64,000 bases of DNA from Pseudomonas sp. GM41(2012) (GCF_000282315.2 NZ_AKJN02000006.1:2356001-2420000); one strand, 5' to 3'; positions 26,455 through 35,832 are shown, counted from the first letter of the stretch. Notes: generated by a model not told the origin, from the sequence alone. A program made the numbers and translations.

Positions 26455-26524
26455 GAGGAATGCCTCTTCTTATGTTTATTGAGGTCGATGTGAAACGCAG
26501 ATCTCGCTAACCATGGAGATCAAA

Positions 26525-26616
26525 CTGTGGGAGTGAGCCTGCTCGCGATTGCGGTATTTCAGTCGACTGCGATATTGGCCGATAGATTGCTATCGCGAGC
26601 AGGCTCGCTCCCACAG
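26525..26616. repeat. REP-type inverted repeat
   Basis: Arms 26525-26549 and 26592-26616 of the CTGTGGGAG...GCCTGCTCGCGAT type, between dgoD and the transporter gene of the same operon. Confidence 0.85.
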
Positions 26617-26641
26617 GGGATTGGGGTGGATTAGAGATCAC

Positions 26642-27790
26642 TCACCACTCAGCAAAACTGCCATCGGCATGGCGCCAGATCGGGTTGCGCCAGCGGTGGC
26701 CGACGGCCGCGCGTTCGATGACGTATTCCTCGTTGATCTCGATCCCCAGGCCCGGGCCATTGGGGATTTTCACGAAGCCTTTGTCGTAGTCGAACACCCG
26801 CGGATCCTTGACGTAATCCAGCAGGTCATTGCTCTCGTTGTAATGAATGCCCAGGCTCTGTTCCTGGATGAACGCGTTGTAGCAAACAGCATCCAGCTGC
26901 AAACACGCCGCCAGTGCAATCGGGCCCAACGGGCAATGCAGCGCCAGCGCCACGTCGTAGGCTTCGGCCATGTTGGCGATCTTGCGGGTTTCGGTGATGC
27001 CGCCGGCGTGAGACGCGTCCGGCTGGATGATGTCGACGTAACCTTCGCTGAGCACACGCTTGAAATCCCAGCGCGAGAACAGCCGCTCACCGAGGGCAAT
27101 CGGGGTGCTGGTCAGCGGCGCCAGTTCTTTCAGCGCTTCGTAGTTTTCGCTGAGCACCGGCTCTTCGATGAACATCAGTTTGTACGGATCGAGTTCCTTC
27201 ATCAGCACCTTGGCCATGGGCTTGTGCACCCGACCATGGAAGTCGACGCCGATGCCGACGTTCGGGCCCACCGCATCACGCACGGCAGCGACGTTGGCCA
27301 GGGCCAGGTCGACTTTTTCGAAGGAATCGAGGAATTGCAGCTCTTCGGTGCCATTCATTTTCACCGCAGTGAAACCACGCTCGACCGCCTCTTTCGCGGC
27401 GCGAGCCGTGTCCGCTGGCCGGTCGCCGCCAATCCACGAATAGACGCGAATCTTGTCCCGCACCTGCCCACCGAGCAGATCGCTGACCGACACACCCAGC
27501 GCTTTGCCCTTGATGTCCCACAACGCCTGGTCGATACCGGCCAGCGCACTCATGTGGATCGCGCCGCCCCGGTAGAAGCCGCCGCGGTAAAGCACGGTCC
27601 AGATGTCTTCGATGTTGCGTGGGTCTTTGCCGATCAGGTAGTCGGACAATTCTTCAACGGCGGCAGCAACGGTGTGAGCGCGGCCTTCGACCACGGGCTC
27701 GCCCCAACCGGTCACGCCCTCGTCGGTTTCGACCTTGAGGAAGCACCAGCGCGGCGGAACGATGAAGGTGGTCAGTTTGGTGATTTTCAT
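26642..27790 (-). CDS. dgoD: D-galactonate dehydratase
   Basis: 382-residue enolase-superfamily dehydratase, the exact length of E. coli DgoD. N-terminus [20 protein letters not shown], capping-domain region [19 protein letters not shown], metal-ligand region ([36 protein letters not shown]) and the catalytic-histidine loop DASHAGG. Start at 27790 fits the family and has GAGAG upstream; an upstream-extended frame is not family-like. It converts D-galactonate to 2-dehydro-3-deoxygalactonate. Flanked by dgoA and a transporter. Confidence 0.95.
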   Translation of the reverse strand: MKITKLTTFIVPPRWCFLKVETDEGVTGWGEPVVEGRAHTVAAAVEELSDYLIGKDPRNIEDIWTVLYRGGFYRGGAIHMSALAGIDQALWDIKGKALGVSVSDLLGGQVRDKIRVYSWIGGDRPADTARAAKEAVERGFTAVKMNGTEELQFLDSFEKVDLALANVAAVRDAVGPNVGIGVDFHGRVHKPMAKVLMKELDPYKLMFIEEPVLSENYEALKELAPLTSTPIALGERLFSRWDFKRVLSEGYVDIIQPDASHAGGITETRKIANMAEAYDVALALHCPLGPIALAACLQLDAVCYNAFIQEQSLGIHYNESNDLLDYVKDPRVFDYDKGFVKIPNGPGLGIEINEEYVIERAAVGHRWRNPIWRHADGSFAEW

Positions 27791-27852
27791 CTTGTGCTCT
27801 CTTTTTATAAATGCAGCTCTTATAGATGTAGCGCGCTCGGCGCCAAAAAGTC

Positions 27853-28473
27853 TTAACGCAGAGCGTTCCATACAGCGACATATGCCTTGGCGTTTACGGC
27901 CACTTCCTCAGGTGTCATGCCCGGTTTGAACAACCCGGAACCGAGGCCGAAACCTTTGACGCCCGCGTCGATAAACACCTGCATGTTGTCCGGCGTGATC
28001 CCACCGACCGGCGCCAGAATCGTTCCCGCAGGCAGCACCGCGAGCCAGGCTTTGACGACTGCCGGGCCCATCTGCTCGGCCGGGAACATCTTCAGCACGT
28101 CCGCCCCCTCGGCCAATGCCGCAAAGGCTTCAGTCGGCGTCGCCACACCCGGCGACAGGAACAACCCCGCCGCTTTCGCTGCGCGCAACACCTTGGCATC
28201 ACTGTGCGGCATGACGATCACCTGACCGCCCGCCGCTTTCACTTGCTCGACCTGCTCCGGCGTCAACACTGTGCCGGCACCGATCAGGCAATCGGCGGGC
28301 AAGGTACTGCGCAGGATGCGGATACTTTCGTACGGCTCAGGGGAATTGAGCGGCACTTCGATGACGCGAAATCCGGCGGCGTAAAGGACTTCGCCGATGG
28401 CTGCCGCTTCTTGCGGGCGCAGGCCACGCAAAATCGCGATCAGACCGTTTTGCGCCAATGCTTGCTTGAGCAT
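27853..28473 (-). CDS. dgoA: 2-dehydro-3-deoxy-6-phosphogalactonate aldolase
   Basis: 206-residue class I KDPG/KDPGal aldolase. Glu in VIEVPLNSP (near residue 39), [11 protein letters not shown], and the Schiff-base lysine in [10 protein letters not shown] (near 127) are all present. The shorter DgoA-type length and position beside dgoK and dgoD favour the galactonate branch over Eda. It splits 2-keto-3-deoxy-6-phosphogalactonate into pyruvate and glyceraldehyde-3-phosphate. Only 19 bp separate it from dgoK. Confidence 0.93.
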   Translation of the reverse strand: MLKQALAQNGLIAILRGLRPQEAAAIGEVLYAAGFRVIEVPLNSPEPYESIRILRSTLPADCLIGAGTVLTPEQVEQVKAAGGQVIVMPHSDAKVLRAAKAAGLFLSPGVATPTEAFAALAEGADVLKMFPAEQMGPAVVKAWLAVLPAGTILAPVGGITPDNMQVFIDAGVKGFGLGSGLFKPGMTPEEVAVNAKAYVAVWNALR

Positions 28474-28492
28474 GTCAGACCTCCAGTCAGGT

Positions 28493-29485
28493 TTAACGGG
28501 ATGAGTTGGGTGTGATCAGTCCGGCGGCAACCGCCAACTGCCACAAGCCGCGTTCGGTGGCCTGCTCGGCCAGGGTCACCCGGGCAAAACCACAGGCGTC
28601 GAGCGCCCGGCTGTAGCGGGCACAGAGTTGGGCATTACCGATGAGGACGATCGAAGGCAGATGAACGCTGTTGCGTCGGCGTCGCTGAACAGTCGCCAAC
28701 GCTGACAGTTCATGGCCGATCAACAGACCGGACAAGTAATCCGGTTGAGCGGTGGCGCTGAGCTCGCCAGTCAACCCGAGGCTGCGGGCACTGAACAATG
28801 TCGACAACGGCCCGATCTCGCCATCCGCCGACAGGGCCACCTGCACACCACGATCAAAGGCTTGGCCATCGAAGGTCGCGCCCTTTTGCTGGGTGCGCCC
28901 CAAAATGCTGTGTTCGCTGAGCACGGCAAAGACTTCGCCGGTCATGAAGGTATCGAAATGCACGATGCAGCCGTCGGCCACTTCCACCCATTTCGAATGA
29001 CTGCCCGGCAGGCCGATCAACAGATCGTTGCCCGCCTCACCCGGCAGATTGTGCAGAACGCCGAGCACTTGGGTTTCTTCGCCGCGCATCACGTTCGGCA
29101 AACGAGACCGCTGAATCACGCCCGGCACGATGTGCACATCGACACCGCGAAGACTGCGAACCGTTTGTAGGGAGATTCCGAGATTGGCGACGTTCGCCGG
29201 CGTATCGCGGTAAGCCGCTTCACGCCAGCCTTGGGCGCTGCCGACCATGCCGCAAGCAATCACCGGCAAATCGGGCTGCGCGTCGAGCCAGTCACCGCAG
29301 GCCTCATCGAAGGCCAGTTCAAAACCGTCGGTACATTCCTGACCCGCGATCATTCGCGGCGTCCTGGGCAGCTGCATGATCCCCGACGACAGCGAACGCT
29401 GTTCGAGCACCTGGCCACCCGCGGCGAGTTTGTAAGCACGTAATGAGGTTGTCCCCCAATCGAGCGCGATCAATTGCGCCAGCAT
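28493..29485 (-). CDS. dgoK: 2-dehydro-3-deoxygalactonokinase
   Basis: 330-residue DgoK-family kinase: phosphate-binding N-terminus MLAQLIALDWGTTSLRAYKL, GMVGSAQGWREA, LIGLPGSHSKWV, FMTGEVFAVL. ATG at 29485 follows AGGTGA by a good distance. It phosphorylates 2-keto-3-deoxygalactonate. First gene of the dgo operon; its promoter and a 37-bp palindromic operator lie 40-100 bp upstream. Confidence 0.93.
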   Translation of the reverse strand: MLAQLIALDWGTTSLRAYKLAAGGQVLEQRSLSSGIMQLPRTPRMIAGQECTDGFELAFDEACGDWLDAQPDLPVIACGMVGSAQGWREAAYRDTPANVANLGISLQTVRSLRGVDVHIVPGVIQRSRLPNVMRGEETQVLGVLHNLPGEAGNDLLIGLPGSHSKWVEVADGCIVHFDTFMTGEVFAVLSEHSILGRTQQKGATFDGQAFDRGVQVALSADGEIGPLSTLFSARSLGLTGELSATAQPDYLSGLLIGHELSALATVQRRRRNSVHLPSIVLIGNAQLCARYSRALDACGFARVTLAEQATERGLWQLAVAAGLITPNSSR

Positions 29486-29524
29486 CGCTTCACCTGTTTT
29501 GTTTATTGGCAGTGAGTGAGCTGG

Positions 29525-29584
29525 ACTATAAACCCGGACGCAGTAAAATCTCAATATATAAATATAGATCCCATATATTGAGAT
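29525..29584 (-). promoter_or_regulatory. dgoK promoter with 37-bp palindromic operator (site A)
   Basis: Operator: ATCTCAATATAT (29548-29559) and its exact reverse complement ATATATTGAGAT (29573-29584) with a 13-bp spacer ending ATCCC. Promoter on the minus strand: -35 TTGAGA (complement of 29549-29554, inside the operator arm), 18-bp spacer, -10 TATAGT (complement of 29525-29530). The same design, letter for letter at the -35 and -10, is found at 42498-42557. Placement over the -35 suggests repression. Confidence 0.75.
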
Positions 29585-29594
29585 GAAGTCAAAA

Positions 29595-29658
29595 AAAGAT
29601 CGCAGCCTTCGGCAGCTCCTACGGATAGGTGTAGGAGCTGCCGAAGGCTGCGATCTTT
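29595..29658. repeat. Perfect inverted repeat, 28-nt arms
   Basis: Arms 29595-29622 and 29631-29658 (outer AAAGATCGCAGCC, inner AGCTCCTAC) around an 8-nt loop. Downstream of the convergent-side GNAT gene and upstream of the dgoK promoter. A GTAGGAGCTG-class REP element. Confidence 0.88.
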
Positions 29659-29677
29659 AGTAGAGGCTGGTTGCGAT

Positions 29678-30157
29678 CTAGCCCTCGGCAAACTCCCGCA
29701 ACACAGCCCCATCCATCCGATACCGCACCCACTCTTCCTGCGGCTGCGCACCCAAGGATTTGTAGAACTCGATCGCCGGTTTGTTCCAGTCCAGCACGCT
29801 CCACTCAAATCGACCGCAATCATTGGCGCAGGCGATTTTCGCCAAGTGGCGCAGCAAGGTTTTACCGGCGCCGCCACCACGCTGATCGGGGGTGATGTAG
29901 AGGTCTTCGAGGTACAGGCAGTTGCTGCCAAGCCACGTGGAATAACTGAAGAAGAACACCGCGAAGCCAATCGGCAAGCCGTCGCGCAAACAGATCAGGC
30001 CGTGGGCGGTGGCGCCTTCGCTGAACAGGCTGCGCTCGATGTCGGCGACGCTGGCGATGACTTCGTGGCGGGCACGTTCGTAGTCGGCCAATTCGGTGAT
30101 GAACCCGAGGATTTGCAGTGCATCGCTCGGGGTCGCCGGGCGGATCTCGATCGTCAT
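29678..30157 (-). CDS. GNAT family N-acetyltransferase
   Basis: 159-residue acetyltransferase: MTIEIRPATPSDALQILGFI at the start, NCLYLEDLYITPDQRGGGAG as the acetyl-CoA-binding motif A (about residues 76-95), and WNKPAIEFYKSLGAQ near 123. The profile resembles diamine (spermidine/spermine-type) N-acetyltransferases, which share the YLEDLYV..RG.G pattern. ATG at 30157 chosen for family fit. Single gene; substrate unproven. Confidence 0.85.
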   Translation of the reverse strand: MTIEIRPATPSDALQILGFITELADYERARHEVIASVADIERSLFSEGATAHGLICLRDGLPIGFAVFFFSYSTWLGSNCLYLEDLYITPDQRGGGAGKTLLRHLAKIACANDCGRFEWSVLDWNKPAIEFYKSLGAQPQEEWVRYRMDGAVLREFAEG

Positions 30158-30299
30158 GGACGTGCCTTCGTCAAAAGTTGAAAACGCCATACTAAGTCGG
30201 CAAGCAGCGCTCGTCACACTGGAAATTCAAAGCTGATCCATGGAGCATGTGTAGCAGGGCTATGTCGCTGCAAAGACGCTTTCACTTAACAGGATGTTT

Positions 30300-30953
30300 A
30301 TGAACACTGATGCTTTCGCGCCACTGCAACTTCTCGCTGCGCAACTGCTGCCCCACGCGCTGGAACCGTCGGAAGATGGTGCCCATGATCTGTCGCACTT
30401 GCAGCGGGTCTGGCACAACGTGCGCACGCTTCACGCTGAAGAAGGTGGCGATCTTGAGGTGCTGCTCGCGGCCGTGCTTTTGCATGATTGCGTGGCGGTA
30501 GAGAAGAACTCGCCGTTGCGTTCTCAGGCGTCCCGGCTGGCTGCCGAGAAGGCATCGAAATTGTTGGCGGACATGGCCTGGCCAGACGCAAAAGTCAGCG
30601 CGGTTGCCCATGCCATCGAAGCGCACAGTTTTTCCGCCAACATCGCGCCAACCACGCTCGAAGCCAAAATCATGCAGGACGCCGACCGCCTCGATTCCCT
30701 CGGCATGCTCGGTGTGGCGCGGACCTTTTACATCGCCGGACGTATGGGCAGCGCGTTGTACGACCCAGAGGATCCCGAGGCGAAGGCACGGGAATACGAT
30801 GACAAACGTTTTTGCCTCGACCATTTCCAGACCAAGCTGCTGCACCTGGCGGATGGATTCCAGACGACCACCGGCCAACGTCTGGCGCGGATTCGTCACG
30901 AGCGCCTGAAGGGCTTCATGGAGCTGTTCAAGGAAGAAATAGGCGTCTGCTAA
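30300..30953 (+). CDS. HD domain-containing phosphohydrolase (YedJ-like)
   Basis: 217-residue HD-superfamily protein: first His in AHDLSHLQRVW (near 31), HD in LLHDC (near 64), later His in AHAIEAHSFS, and Asp in MQDADRLDSLG. This set makes the metal site of the YedJ-type HD hydrolases. AGGA lies 5 nt before the ATG at 30300, which is preferred over another ATG two codons upstream. Substrate unknown. Confidence 0.83.
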   Translation: MNTDAFAPLQLLAAQLLPHALEPSEDGAHDLSHLQRVWHNVRTLHAEEGGDLEVLLAAVLLHDCVAVEKNSPLRSQASRLAAEKASKLLADMAWPDAKVSAVAHAIEAHSFSANIAPTTLEAKIMQDADRLDSLGMLGVARTFYIAGRMGSALYDPEDPEAKAREYDDKRFCLDHFQTKLLHLADGFQTTTGQRLARIRHERLKGFMELFKEEIGVC

Positions 30954-31065
30954 ACGCATTACTCCGGCCAGCGCTAACCCTGAAATCAATAACCTCAGAC
31001 CTAACATCGACGCCTTGCGTGATAGATAGATGAAGCTCTCTTCTATCGGGTCAAGGAACCGCGTC

Positions 31066-32328
31066 ATGCCTAGCGCAACACCCCACGTCTCAAGCAGGTT
31101 GTTCGGCCTGTTTTGCCTGGCCAGCTATTTGCTGTCGCTGTCCTATGGCTCGACCTTTTTGCTGTCGCTGTTGATCGGTTCCCGCGGCGGTAACGAGCAC
31201 GATGCCGGCAGTGTGATTTCGGCGGCGATGCTCAGTACGTTTGCAGCGGTGATCGTCTCCGGGCACTTGTCCGATTTGCTCGGCGCGGCGCGCTCGATTG
31301 CGCTGTTCGGCATTCTGCTGGTGGCCGCCAGCCTGGGTTTCGCCTTGGCACCAGGCTTCGGCAATTTGCTGTTGTTTTTCGGACTCTTGCTGGGGCTGGG
31401 TTGGGGCGTGTTCTACACCCTAGGGCCGATCATCGTGGCGAGTCTGGTAACGCCTGCCCAACGCGCGAAATACTTTGCGCTGTTGTCGGGCAGCATGATG
31501 ACCGGGATCGGCAGCGGTCCCTTGTTAGGCCGCGCTGCCAGTGCCCTCGGCTATCCGGTCACCGCGGCGTTTTACCTTGCGGCGCTGGCCAGCCTGATCG
31601 GCGTGTTGCTGTTCTGGCGGCTGGATTCGCAGCTGAAAAAAGCGCCCGCCCACTCGGCAGCGGTGTCGAGAATTTCCTGGCGTGCAGCGGCGCAAGTGCT
31701 GTCGTCCAGAGCGGTATTCCCGATCATCATGGTCGGGCTTGGTGGTTGCGTTTTCGGCGGTCTGTCGAGTTTTCAAACCAGCTACGCGGCGGCGCGTTCA
31801 CTCGACTATTCACTGTTCTTCCTCGGTTTCATGAGCGCAGCGATCAGCAGCCGCATGCTGATCGCCGGTTTCGTGGTCAAGCGCGACCCGTTCCGGGCGT
31901 CCTGCCTGCTGTCGGGCTTGATGATGGGCTCGATCCTGATGTTCGGGTTTGTCGTCGACGACGGGTTCAGCTACGTGCTGGCGGCGGTGATGCTCGGGGT
32001 CGGTTACGGGCTGACCTATTCGGTGATCAACGGCCTGGCGGCCAACGAGGCGCCGAACGGCACCACCGCGCAGTCCTTGCTGCTGTTCAGCCTGTCCTAC
32101 TTTATCGGCGTGTTCGGTTTTCCGTTGCTGGCCGGGAAAATCATCGTGGAACAGGGGATGGCGACGCTGTTGCTCACGGTATTGGCGGTTGCGGTACTGA
32201 ATTGGCTGATCAGCGTCGGCCGGCTGGTCTGGCGTCGAGCCGTTACCCACAAAGCGTTGCAGCAGGCCTGGACCATTCGTCGTTCATCAGGCACCAATCC
32301 AAATCGGGGGCGGACCAATATCAGATAA
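31066..32328 (+). CDS. MFS transporter
   Basis: 420-residue major facilitator protein with about 12 hydrophobic segments (first at SRLFGLFCLASYLLSLSYGS, a GHLSDLLGAARSIALFG loop after helix 2). ATG at 31066 has AAGGA upstream; a start 12 codons earlier is possible but has no ribosome-binding site. No co-transcribed enzyme or dedicated regulator is visible, so the substrate is unknown. The protein falls in the sugar or drug efflux branch by general appearance only. Confidence 0.8.
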   Translation: MPSATPHVSSRLFGLFCLASYLLSLSYGSTFLLSLLIGSRGGNEHDAGSVISAAMLSTFAAVIVSGHLSDLLGAARSIALFGILLVAASLGFALAPGFGNLLLFFGLLLGLGWGVFYTLGPIIVASLVTPAQRAKYFALLSGSMMTGIGSGPLLGRAASALGYPVTAAFYLAALASLIGVLLFWRLDSQLKKAPAHSAAVSRISWRAAAQVLSSRAVFPIIMVGLGGCVFGGLSSFQTSYAAARSLDYSLFFLGFMSAAISSRMLIAGFVVKRDPFRASCLLSGLMMGSILMFGFVVDDGFSYVLAAVMLGVGYGLTYSVINGLAANEAPNGTTAQSLLLFSLSYFIGVFGFPLLAGKIIVEQGMATLLLTVLAVAVLNWLISVGRLVWRRAVTHKALQQAWTIRRSSGTNPNRGRTNIR

Positions 32329-32373
32329 GGAGTCTAATTAAATGGACCTGTCCACACCCATGAAGAGGTAACC

Positions 32374-32628
32374 ATGGACGTCGATAACAACCTTGAGAAA
32401 GAAGTCCTGACCCGTCTGCTACATGCCCATCCAAGCGGTTTGGGCAAAGAGGTCCTGGACAATTACCGGGGGGAGAGAGTCGTGGCCAGCACCCTTGCCA
32501 CGCTGCAGGATCGTGGATTGATCCAGCATGGTCATGTGACCTGCAACGAGGCCGGTGAGCACTCGTTGAACTTGCCGATCAAACTCAGTGCCGCAGGGGT
32601 TGAGGCGGCGCGCAAGCTGGACGTTTAA
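32374..32628 (+). CDS. Conserved hypothetical protein, winged-helix-like
   Basis: 84 residues (MDVDNNLEKEVLTRLLHAHP...SAAGVEAARKLDV). The pattern LEKEVLTRLL, STLATLQDRGLIQHG and a beta-hairpin-like end ITKLSAAG-type segment suggests a small winged helix-turn-helix. No signal or membrane segment. It stands alone after the MFS gene with its own AAGAGG ribosome-binding site. Function unknown. Confidence 0.65.
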   Translation: MDVDNNLEKEVLTRLLHAHPSGLGKEVLDNYRGERVVASTLATLQDRGLIQHGHVTCNEAGEHSLNLPIKLSAAGVEAARKLDV

Positions 32629-32636
32629 CAGCGGAT

Positions 32637-32714
32637 GTAGGAGCTGGCGAAGCCTGCGATCTTTTGATCTTCAAGCATTCAAAGCAAAAGATCGCAGCCT
32701 GCGGCAGCTCCTAC
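32637..32714. repeat. Imperfect inverted repeat
   Basis: Arms about 32637-32666 and 32685-32714 of the GTAGGAGCTG...GATCTTTTG class, with a few mismatches, around an 18-nt loop. Confidence 0.8.
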
Positions 32715-32733
32715 GAGCAGAAGGAGAAATCCC

Positions 32734-33114
32734 ATGCCTCGTGGAAGCAAAGACAAGTACACCGCCGAGCAGAAACGCAAGGCCGAACACATCGAAGAGA
32801 GCTACGAGCACAAGGGTGTCTCGAAAGAAGAGGCCGAAGCTCGGGCCTGGGCGACCGTCAACAAGCAGTCGGGTGGCGGTGAGCGCAAAGGTGGTTCCGG
32901 ACGCAAGAAACCGGCGAGTGCCAAGGCCGAAGATCGCAAGGAATCAGCTCGTCGTGCGGTGGCCAGCCGTGAAGGTCATTCGCGTAACAGCAAGGCTTCG
33001 CGTGAAACCCAGACCGTCGACAGTTTGATGAAAGAAGCCCGGGCGAAGAAGATTCCGGGACGGTCGGGCATGCGCAAGCAGGAGTTGATCGAGGCGTTGC
33101 GCAAGGTTGGGTAA
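32734..33114 (+). CDS. Small basic protein with C-terminal Rho-N-like motif
   Basis: 126-residue, very hydrophilic, Lys/Arg/Glu/Ser-rich protein. N-terminal region KDKYTAEQKRKAEHIEESY...SKEEAEARAWATVNK; a low-complexity basic middle with many Gly, Ser and Lys (about 47-90). The final 30 residues (SLMKEARAKKIPGRSGMRKQ then ELIEALRKVG) look like the SAP-like/Rho N-terminal nucleic-acid-binding motif. In pseudomonads such proteins have been labelled plasmid stabilization protein, which I regard as unsupported. Nucleic-acid binding is the best inference. AGAAGGAG lies upstream of the ATG. Confidence 0.7.
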   Translation: MPRGSKDKYTAEQKRKAEHIEESYEHKGVSKEEAEARAWATVNKQSGGGERKGGSGRKKPASAKAEDRKESARRAVASREGHSRNSKASRETQTVDSLMKEARAKKIPGRSGMRKQELIEALRKVG

Positions 33115-33143
33115 GGCCAGGATTTGTGTTGAATTTGATGGCC

Positions 33144-33222
33144 CCATCGCGAGCAGGCTTACTCCCACACTGGATCTGTGAACGACACAAATCCCCTGTG
33201 GGAGCGAGCCTGCTCGCGATGG
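33144..33222. repeat. REP-type inverted repeat with shared spacer (copy 1)
   Basis: Arms 33144-33168 and 33198-33222 (CCATCGCGAGCAGGC... / ...CTGCTCGCGATGG). The spacer contains ACTGGATCTGTGAACGACA, which also occurs in the REP at 35.75 kb. Confidence 0.85.
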
Positions 33223-33229
33223 CGGCCGA

Positions 33230-34159
33230 TCAGGCGCCGCAGCTCTTGCGGATCAAATCATCCACCTCAGCCGTTCCCGGCGAAGTCGCCGGCCCCCATC
33301 GAGTCACCGCCAACGCAGCCGCCGCATTAGCCCGCCGCGCCGCCTCACTCGCCGACAATCCTTGCGCCAACCCGGCCACAAACACCCCGGCATGCGCATC
33401 CCCCGCGCCATTACTGTCCACCGCCTCAACCTTGAAACCCGGCACATGCCGAAGGTCTCCACGCTGGCTGATCCAGCACCCCTGCGGGCCGTCACGCACC
33501 ACCATCAACACATCGGCCGGCAGATGATCGGCCAACCGGTTCAATGCCTCGGCAATGTCCGTCGCACCGGTAAACTTCAGCGCCTCGACGCTGTTGCTGG
33601 TCCACAAATCGATGCGCGCCAGCAAGGCTTGCATCAACGGCTCATCCGGCGAATCCACCAGCGGGCCAGGATCGAACACCACGTTGATTCCTCGCGGCAA
33701 ATCCACCACCCAATCCACCAGCGCCTGGGCTTTGCCACCATGCAGCAGGCTGTAGCCGCTGACGTAGACATAGTCACCCGCCTCGGCCGGCACGCTGGCC
33801 AAGTCCTCGGCCGTCAGCTCACCTTCGGCACCGATATAGGAAATGAAACTGCGCTCGGCCGACGCCTCGGTCAACGCGACGCACAATCCCGTATCCCGTT
33901 CGGCACGACGAGTGATGCCAATCCGAATGCCTTCAGCGTTCATCGCTTCACGGGCAAGATCACCGAAACGCCCAGTGCCGTGGCGCCCGAGGTAAACCAC
34001 CGGCAAACCATTGCGCTGGGCGGCAGCCATCACATTGAAGCCGCCGCCAGCCTCGAAACTGGCGGATTGCGCCAGCACGTCACCGCCCGAATGCGGCAGT
34101 TTGTTCACGGCCATGACCAGGTCGATCATGACCTGGCCGGTGTGCAGCAATCTAGGCAT
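33230..34159 (-). CDS. PfkB/ribokinase family carbohydrate kinase (YegV-like)
   Basis: 309-residue ribokinase-fold kinase: FEAGGGFNVMAAAQRNGLPV (substrate/glycine motif, about 35-54), VFDPGPL, and the anion-hole/catalytic motif DSNGAGDAHAGVF near residue 250 in place of the common DTxGAGD. Overlaps the end of the permease gene by 8 bp, so the two are coupled. With the permease, an ADP-ribosylglycohydrolase-family protein and a GntR regulator it makes a set like E. coli yegTUVW. A nucleoside- or ribose-type substrate is inferred. Confidence 0.88.
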   Translation of the reverse strand: MPRLLHTGQVMIDLVMAVNKLPHSGGDVLAQSASFEAGGGFNVMAAAQRNGLPVVYLGRHGTGRFGDLAREAMNAEGIRIGITRRAERDTGLCVALTEASAERSFISYIGAEGELTAEDLASVPAEAGDYVYVSGYSLLHGGKAQALVDWVVDLPRGINVVFDPGPLVDSPDEPLMQALLARIDLWTSNSVEALKFTGATDIAEALNRLADHLPADVLMVVRDGPQGCWISQRGDLRHVPGFKVEAVDSNGAGDAHAGVFVAGLAQGLSASEAARRANAAAALAVTRWGPATSPGTAEVDDLIRKSCGA

Positions 34160-35618
34160 GAGCGTTCTCGGTCAACGCGGCGCGGCGATCCTTGGCGCCA
34201 CCGAGTACAAAATAAATCCCGCCCGCCACCAGGAACGTCACGATCCAGCCGAGGCCGTTATGACCCAGCCAGGAGTCGGACAGGAAGCCGCGGAACCACA
34301 CGGTTTGTTCGGTCGTGCCGATGGTGGTGAAGCTGAAGCCCAGCACGATCGCCAACGCCCACGCACCGAAGGCGCGCCACTCGACACCGCCGCTGTACCA
34401 GTAAGCGCTGCTCGGGCTGACGTCCAGCAGGTCTTTGGGGCTGTAGTAATGACGATGGATCAGGTCAACAACGAAGATCCCGACCCACGCAGTGATCGGC
34501 ACCGCCAGCAGCGAAATGAAGGTAATGAACGGGCCGTAGAAACTGTCGGCGATCAGCATGAAATAGATCGAACCGGCGAAGATCGCGACGATGTCCACCA
34601 CCACCGCGTAGACGCGTTTGACCTTCAAGCCGAGTGTCAGCGTGGTCAAACCGGCGGAGTACACCGACAGATTGTTCGACAGCAGCAGCCCACCGAACGC
34701 GGTGATCAGGTACGGCACGGCCATCCAGGTCGGCAGCATGTCTCGGATCGCGATGATCGGGTCGGTGGCCGAGGCCAGGTCGTTGTTGCCCACTGACAGC
34801 AAGCCGCCGAGGGTGATCAGCAGCACCAGTGGAATCCCCGCACCAAACGCCGCCGACGCCACCAGGCGTGCGGCTTTGACGCTGCGGTGCTGGTAGCGCG
34901 ACATGTCGGCACCGGCGTTGGCCCAACCAATCCCGGTGCCCGCGGCCATGGTGCCGACGCCGATGATCATCGCGCTAAGCGGCGCCGGCGTGGCGTTGAA
35001 CACCGCGCTCCAATCGATGGTGGCGCAGAGGAAACCGCCGACCAGAATGTTCAGCGCACCGAACACGTAGGTGGCCCACTTCTGGATCACCAGCAAGGTG
35101 GCGTGACCGAGACCCGACACCGACAGGGTCAGCAGCACGAAAATCGCAATGAAGATCAACGTCAGCACGGGTGCGCTTTTGGCTTCCACCGGCGAGCCGA
35201 ACAAGATCGAGCACAGCGACAACAACACGAACGCGGCGGTGGTGGTGTTGACGGTTTCCCAGCCCAGACGCGACATCAGCGAGACCAGGGTCGGGCCGAT
35301 GTTGCCGCGTACACCGAAGATCGCTCGCGACAACGTCAGGCTCGGGGCGCGACCACGGCGACCGGCAATGGAAATGATCCCGACCACTGCGAAGGAGCCG
35401 GCAGCACCCAGGATGGCGACGATGATCGCCTGCCAGATCGCCAAGCCGCGAAAGGCTACAAGGGTCGCGCCCAGCGGCAGGCCGAGGATGGAGATGTTGG
35501 CAGCAAACCAGACCCAGAACAGCTGCAGCGGATGACCGTTGCACTCCGCTTCCGGCACGGGCTCGATGCCTCGGGTTTCCAGTTGCCCGGCGCTTTGCCC
35601 GGCGTTTGATGAACTCAT
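34152..35618 (-). CDS. NCS1 family purine/cytosine-type permease
   Basis: 488-residue membrane protein with about 12 hydrophobic segments and the NCS1 start ECNGHPLQLFWVWFAANIS...LPLGATLVAF. Other family strings: FGVRGNIGPTLVSLMSRLGW, WANAGADMSRYQ, and DLIHRHYYSPKDLL. ATG at 35618 is a better fit than an upstream in-frame codon. It probably imports a nucleobase or nucleoside. In the enterobacterial yeg cluster this slot is filled by the unrelated nucleoside permease YegT. Upstream is a REP element, downstream the overlapping kinase. Confidence 0.88.
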   Translation of the reverse strand: MSSSNAGQSAGQLETRGIEPVPEAECNGHPLQLFWVWFAANISILGLPLGATLVAFRGLAIWQAIIVAILGAAGSFAVVGIISIAGRRGRAPSLTLSRAIFGVRGNIGPTLVSLMSRLGWETVNTTTAAFVLLSLCSILFGSPVEAKSAPVLTLIFIAIFVLLTLSVSGLGHATLLVIQKWATYVFGALNILVGGFLCATIDWSAVFNATPAPLSAMIIGVGTMAAGTGIGWANAGADMSRYQHRSVKAARLVASAAFGAGIPLVLLITLGGLLSVGNNDLASATDPIIAIRDMLPTWMAVPYLITAFGGLLLSNNLSVYSAGLTTLTLGLKVKRVYAVVVDIVAIFAGSIYFMLIADSFYGPFITFISLLAVPITAWVGIFVVDLIHRHYYSPKDLLDVSPSSAYWYSGGVEWRAFGAWALAIVLGFSFTTIGTTEQTVWFRGFLSDSWLGHNGLGWIVTFLVAGGIYFVLGGAKDRRAALTENAHA

Positions 35619-35744
35619 GTGAAATGCTCCTGTTGCCTTTGTTGTGGTTGTGGGCAATTGCGGAAGTCGACATAACATCCCGGCGGTCCTGGCCGTGTTT
35701 GTGCTTTCCGTTGCGGGTTATCAAATCAAGTAGGCGGCGCGCCC

Positions 35745-35820
35745 TTCGCGAGCAAGCCCGCTCCCACACTGGATCTGTGAACGACATGGATTCCCTGTGG
35801 GAGCGAGCCTGCTCGCGATA
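35745..35820. repeat. REP-type inverted repeat with shared spacer (copy 2)
   Basis: Arms 35745-35767 and 35797-35820; the spacer repeats CACTGGATCTGTGAACGACA seen at 33.17 kb. It lies between the glycohydrolase-family gene and the permease. Confidence 0.85.
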
Positions 35821-35832
35821 GCGTCAGTCCGA

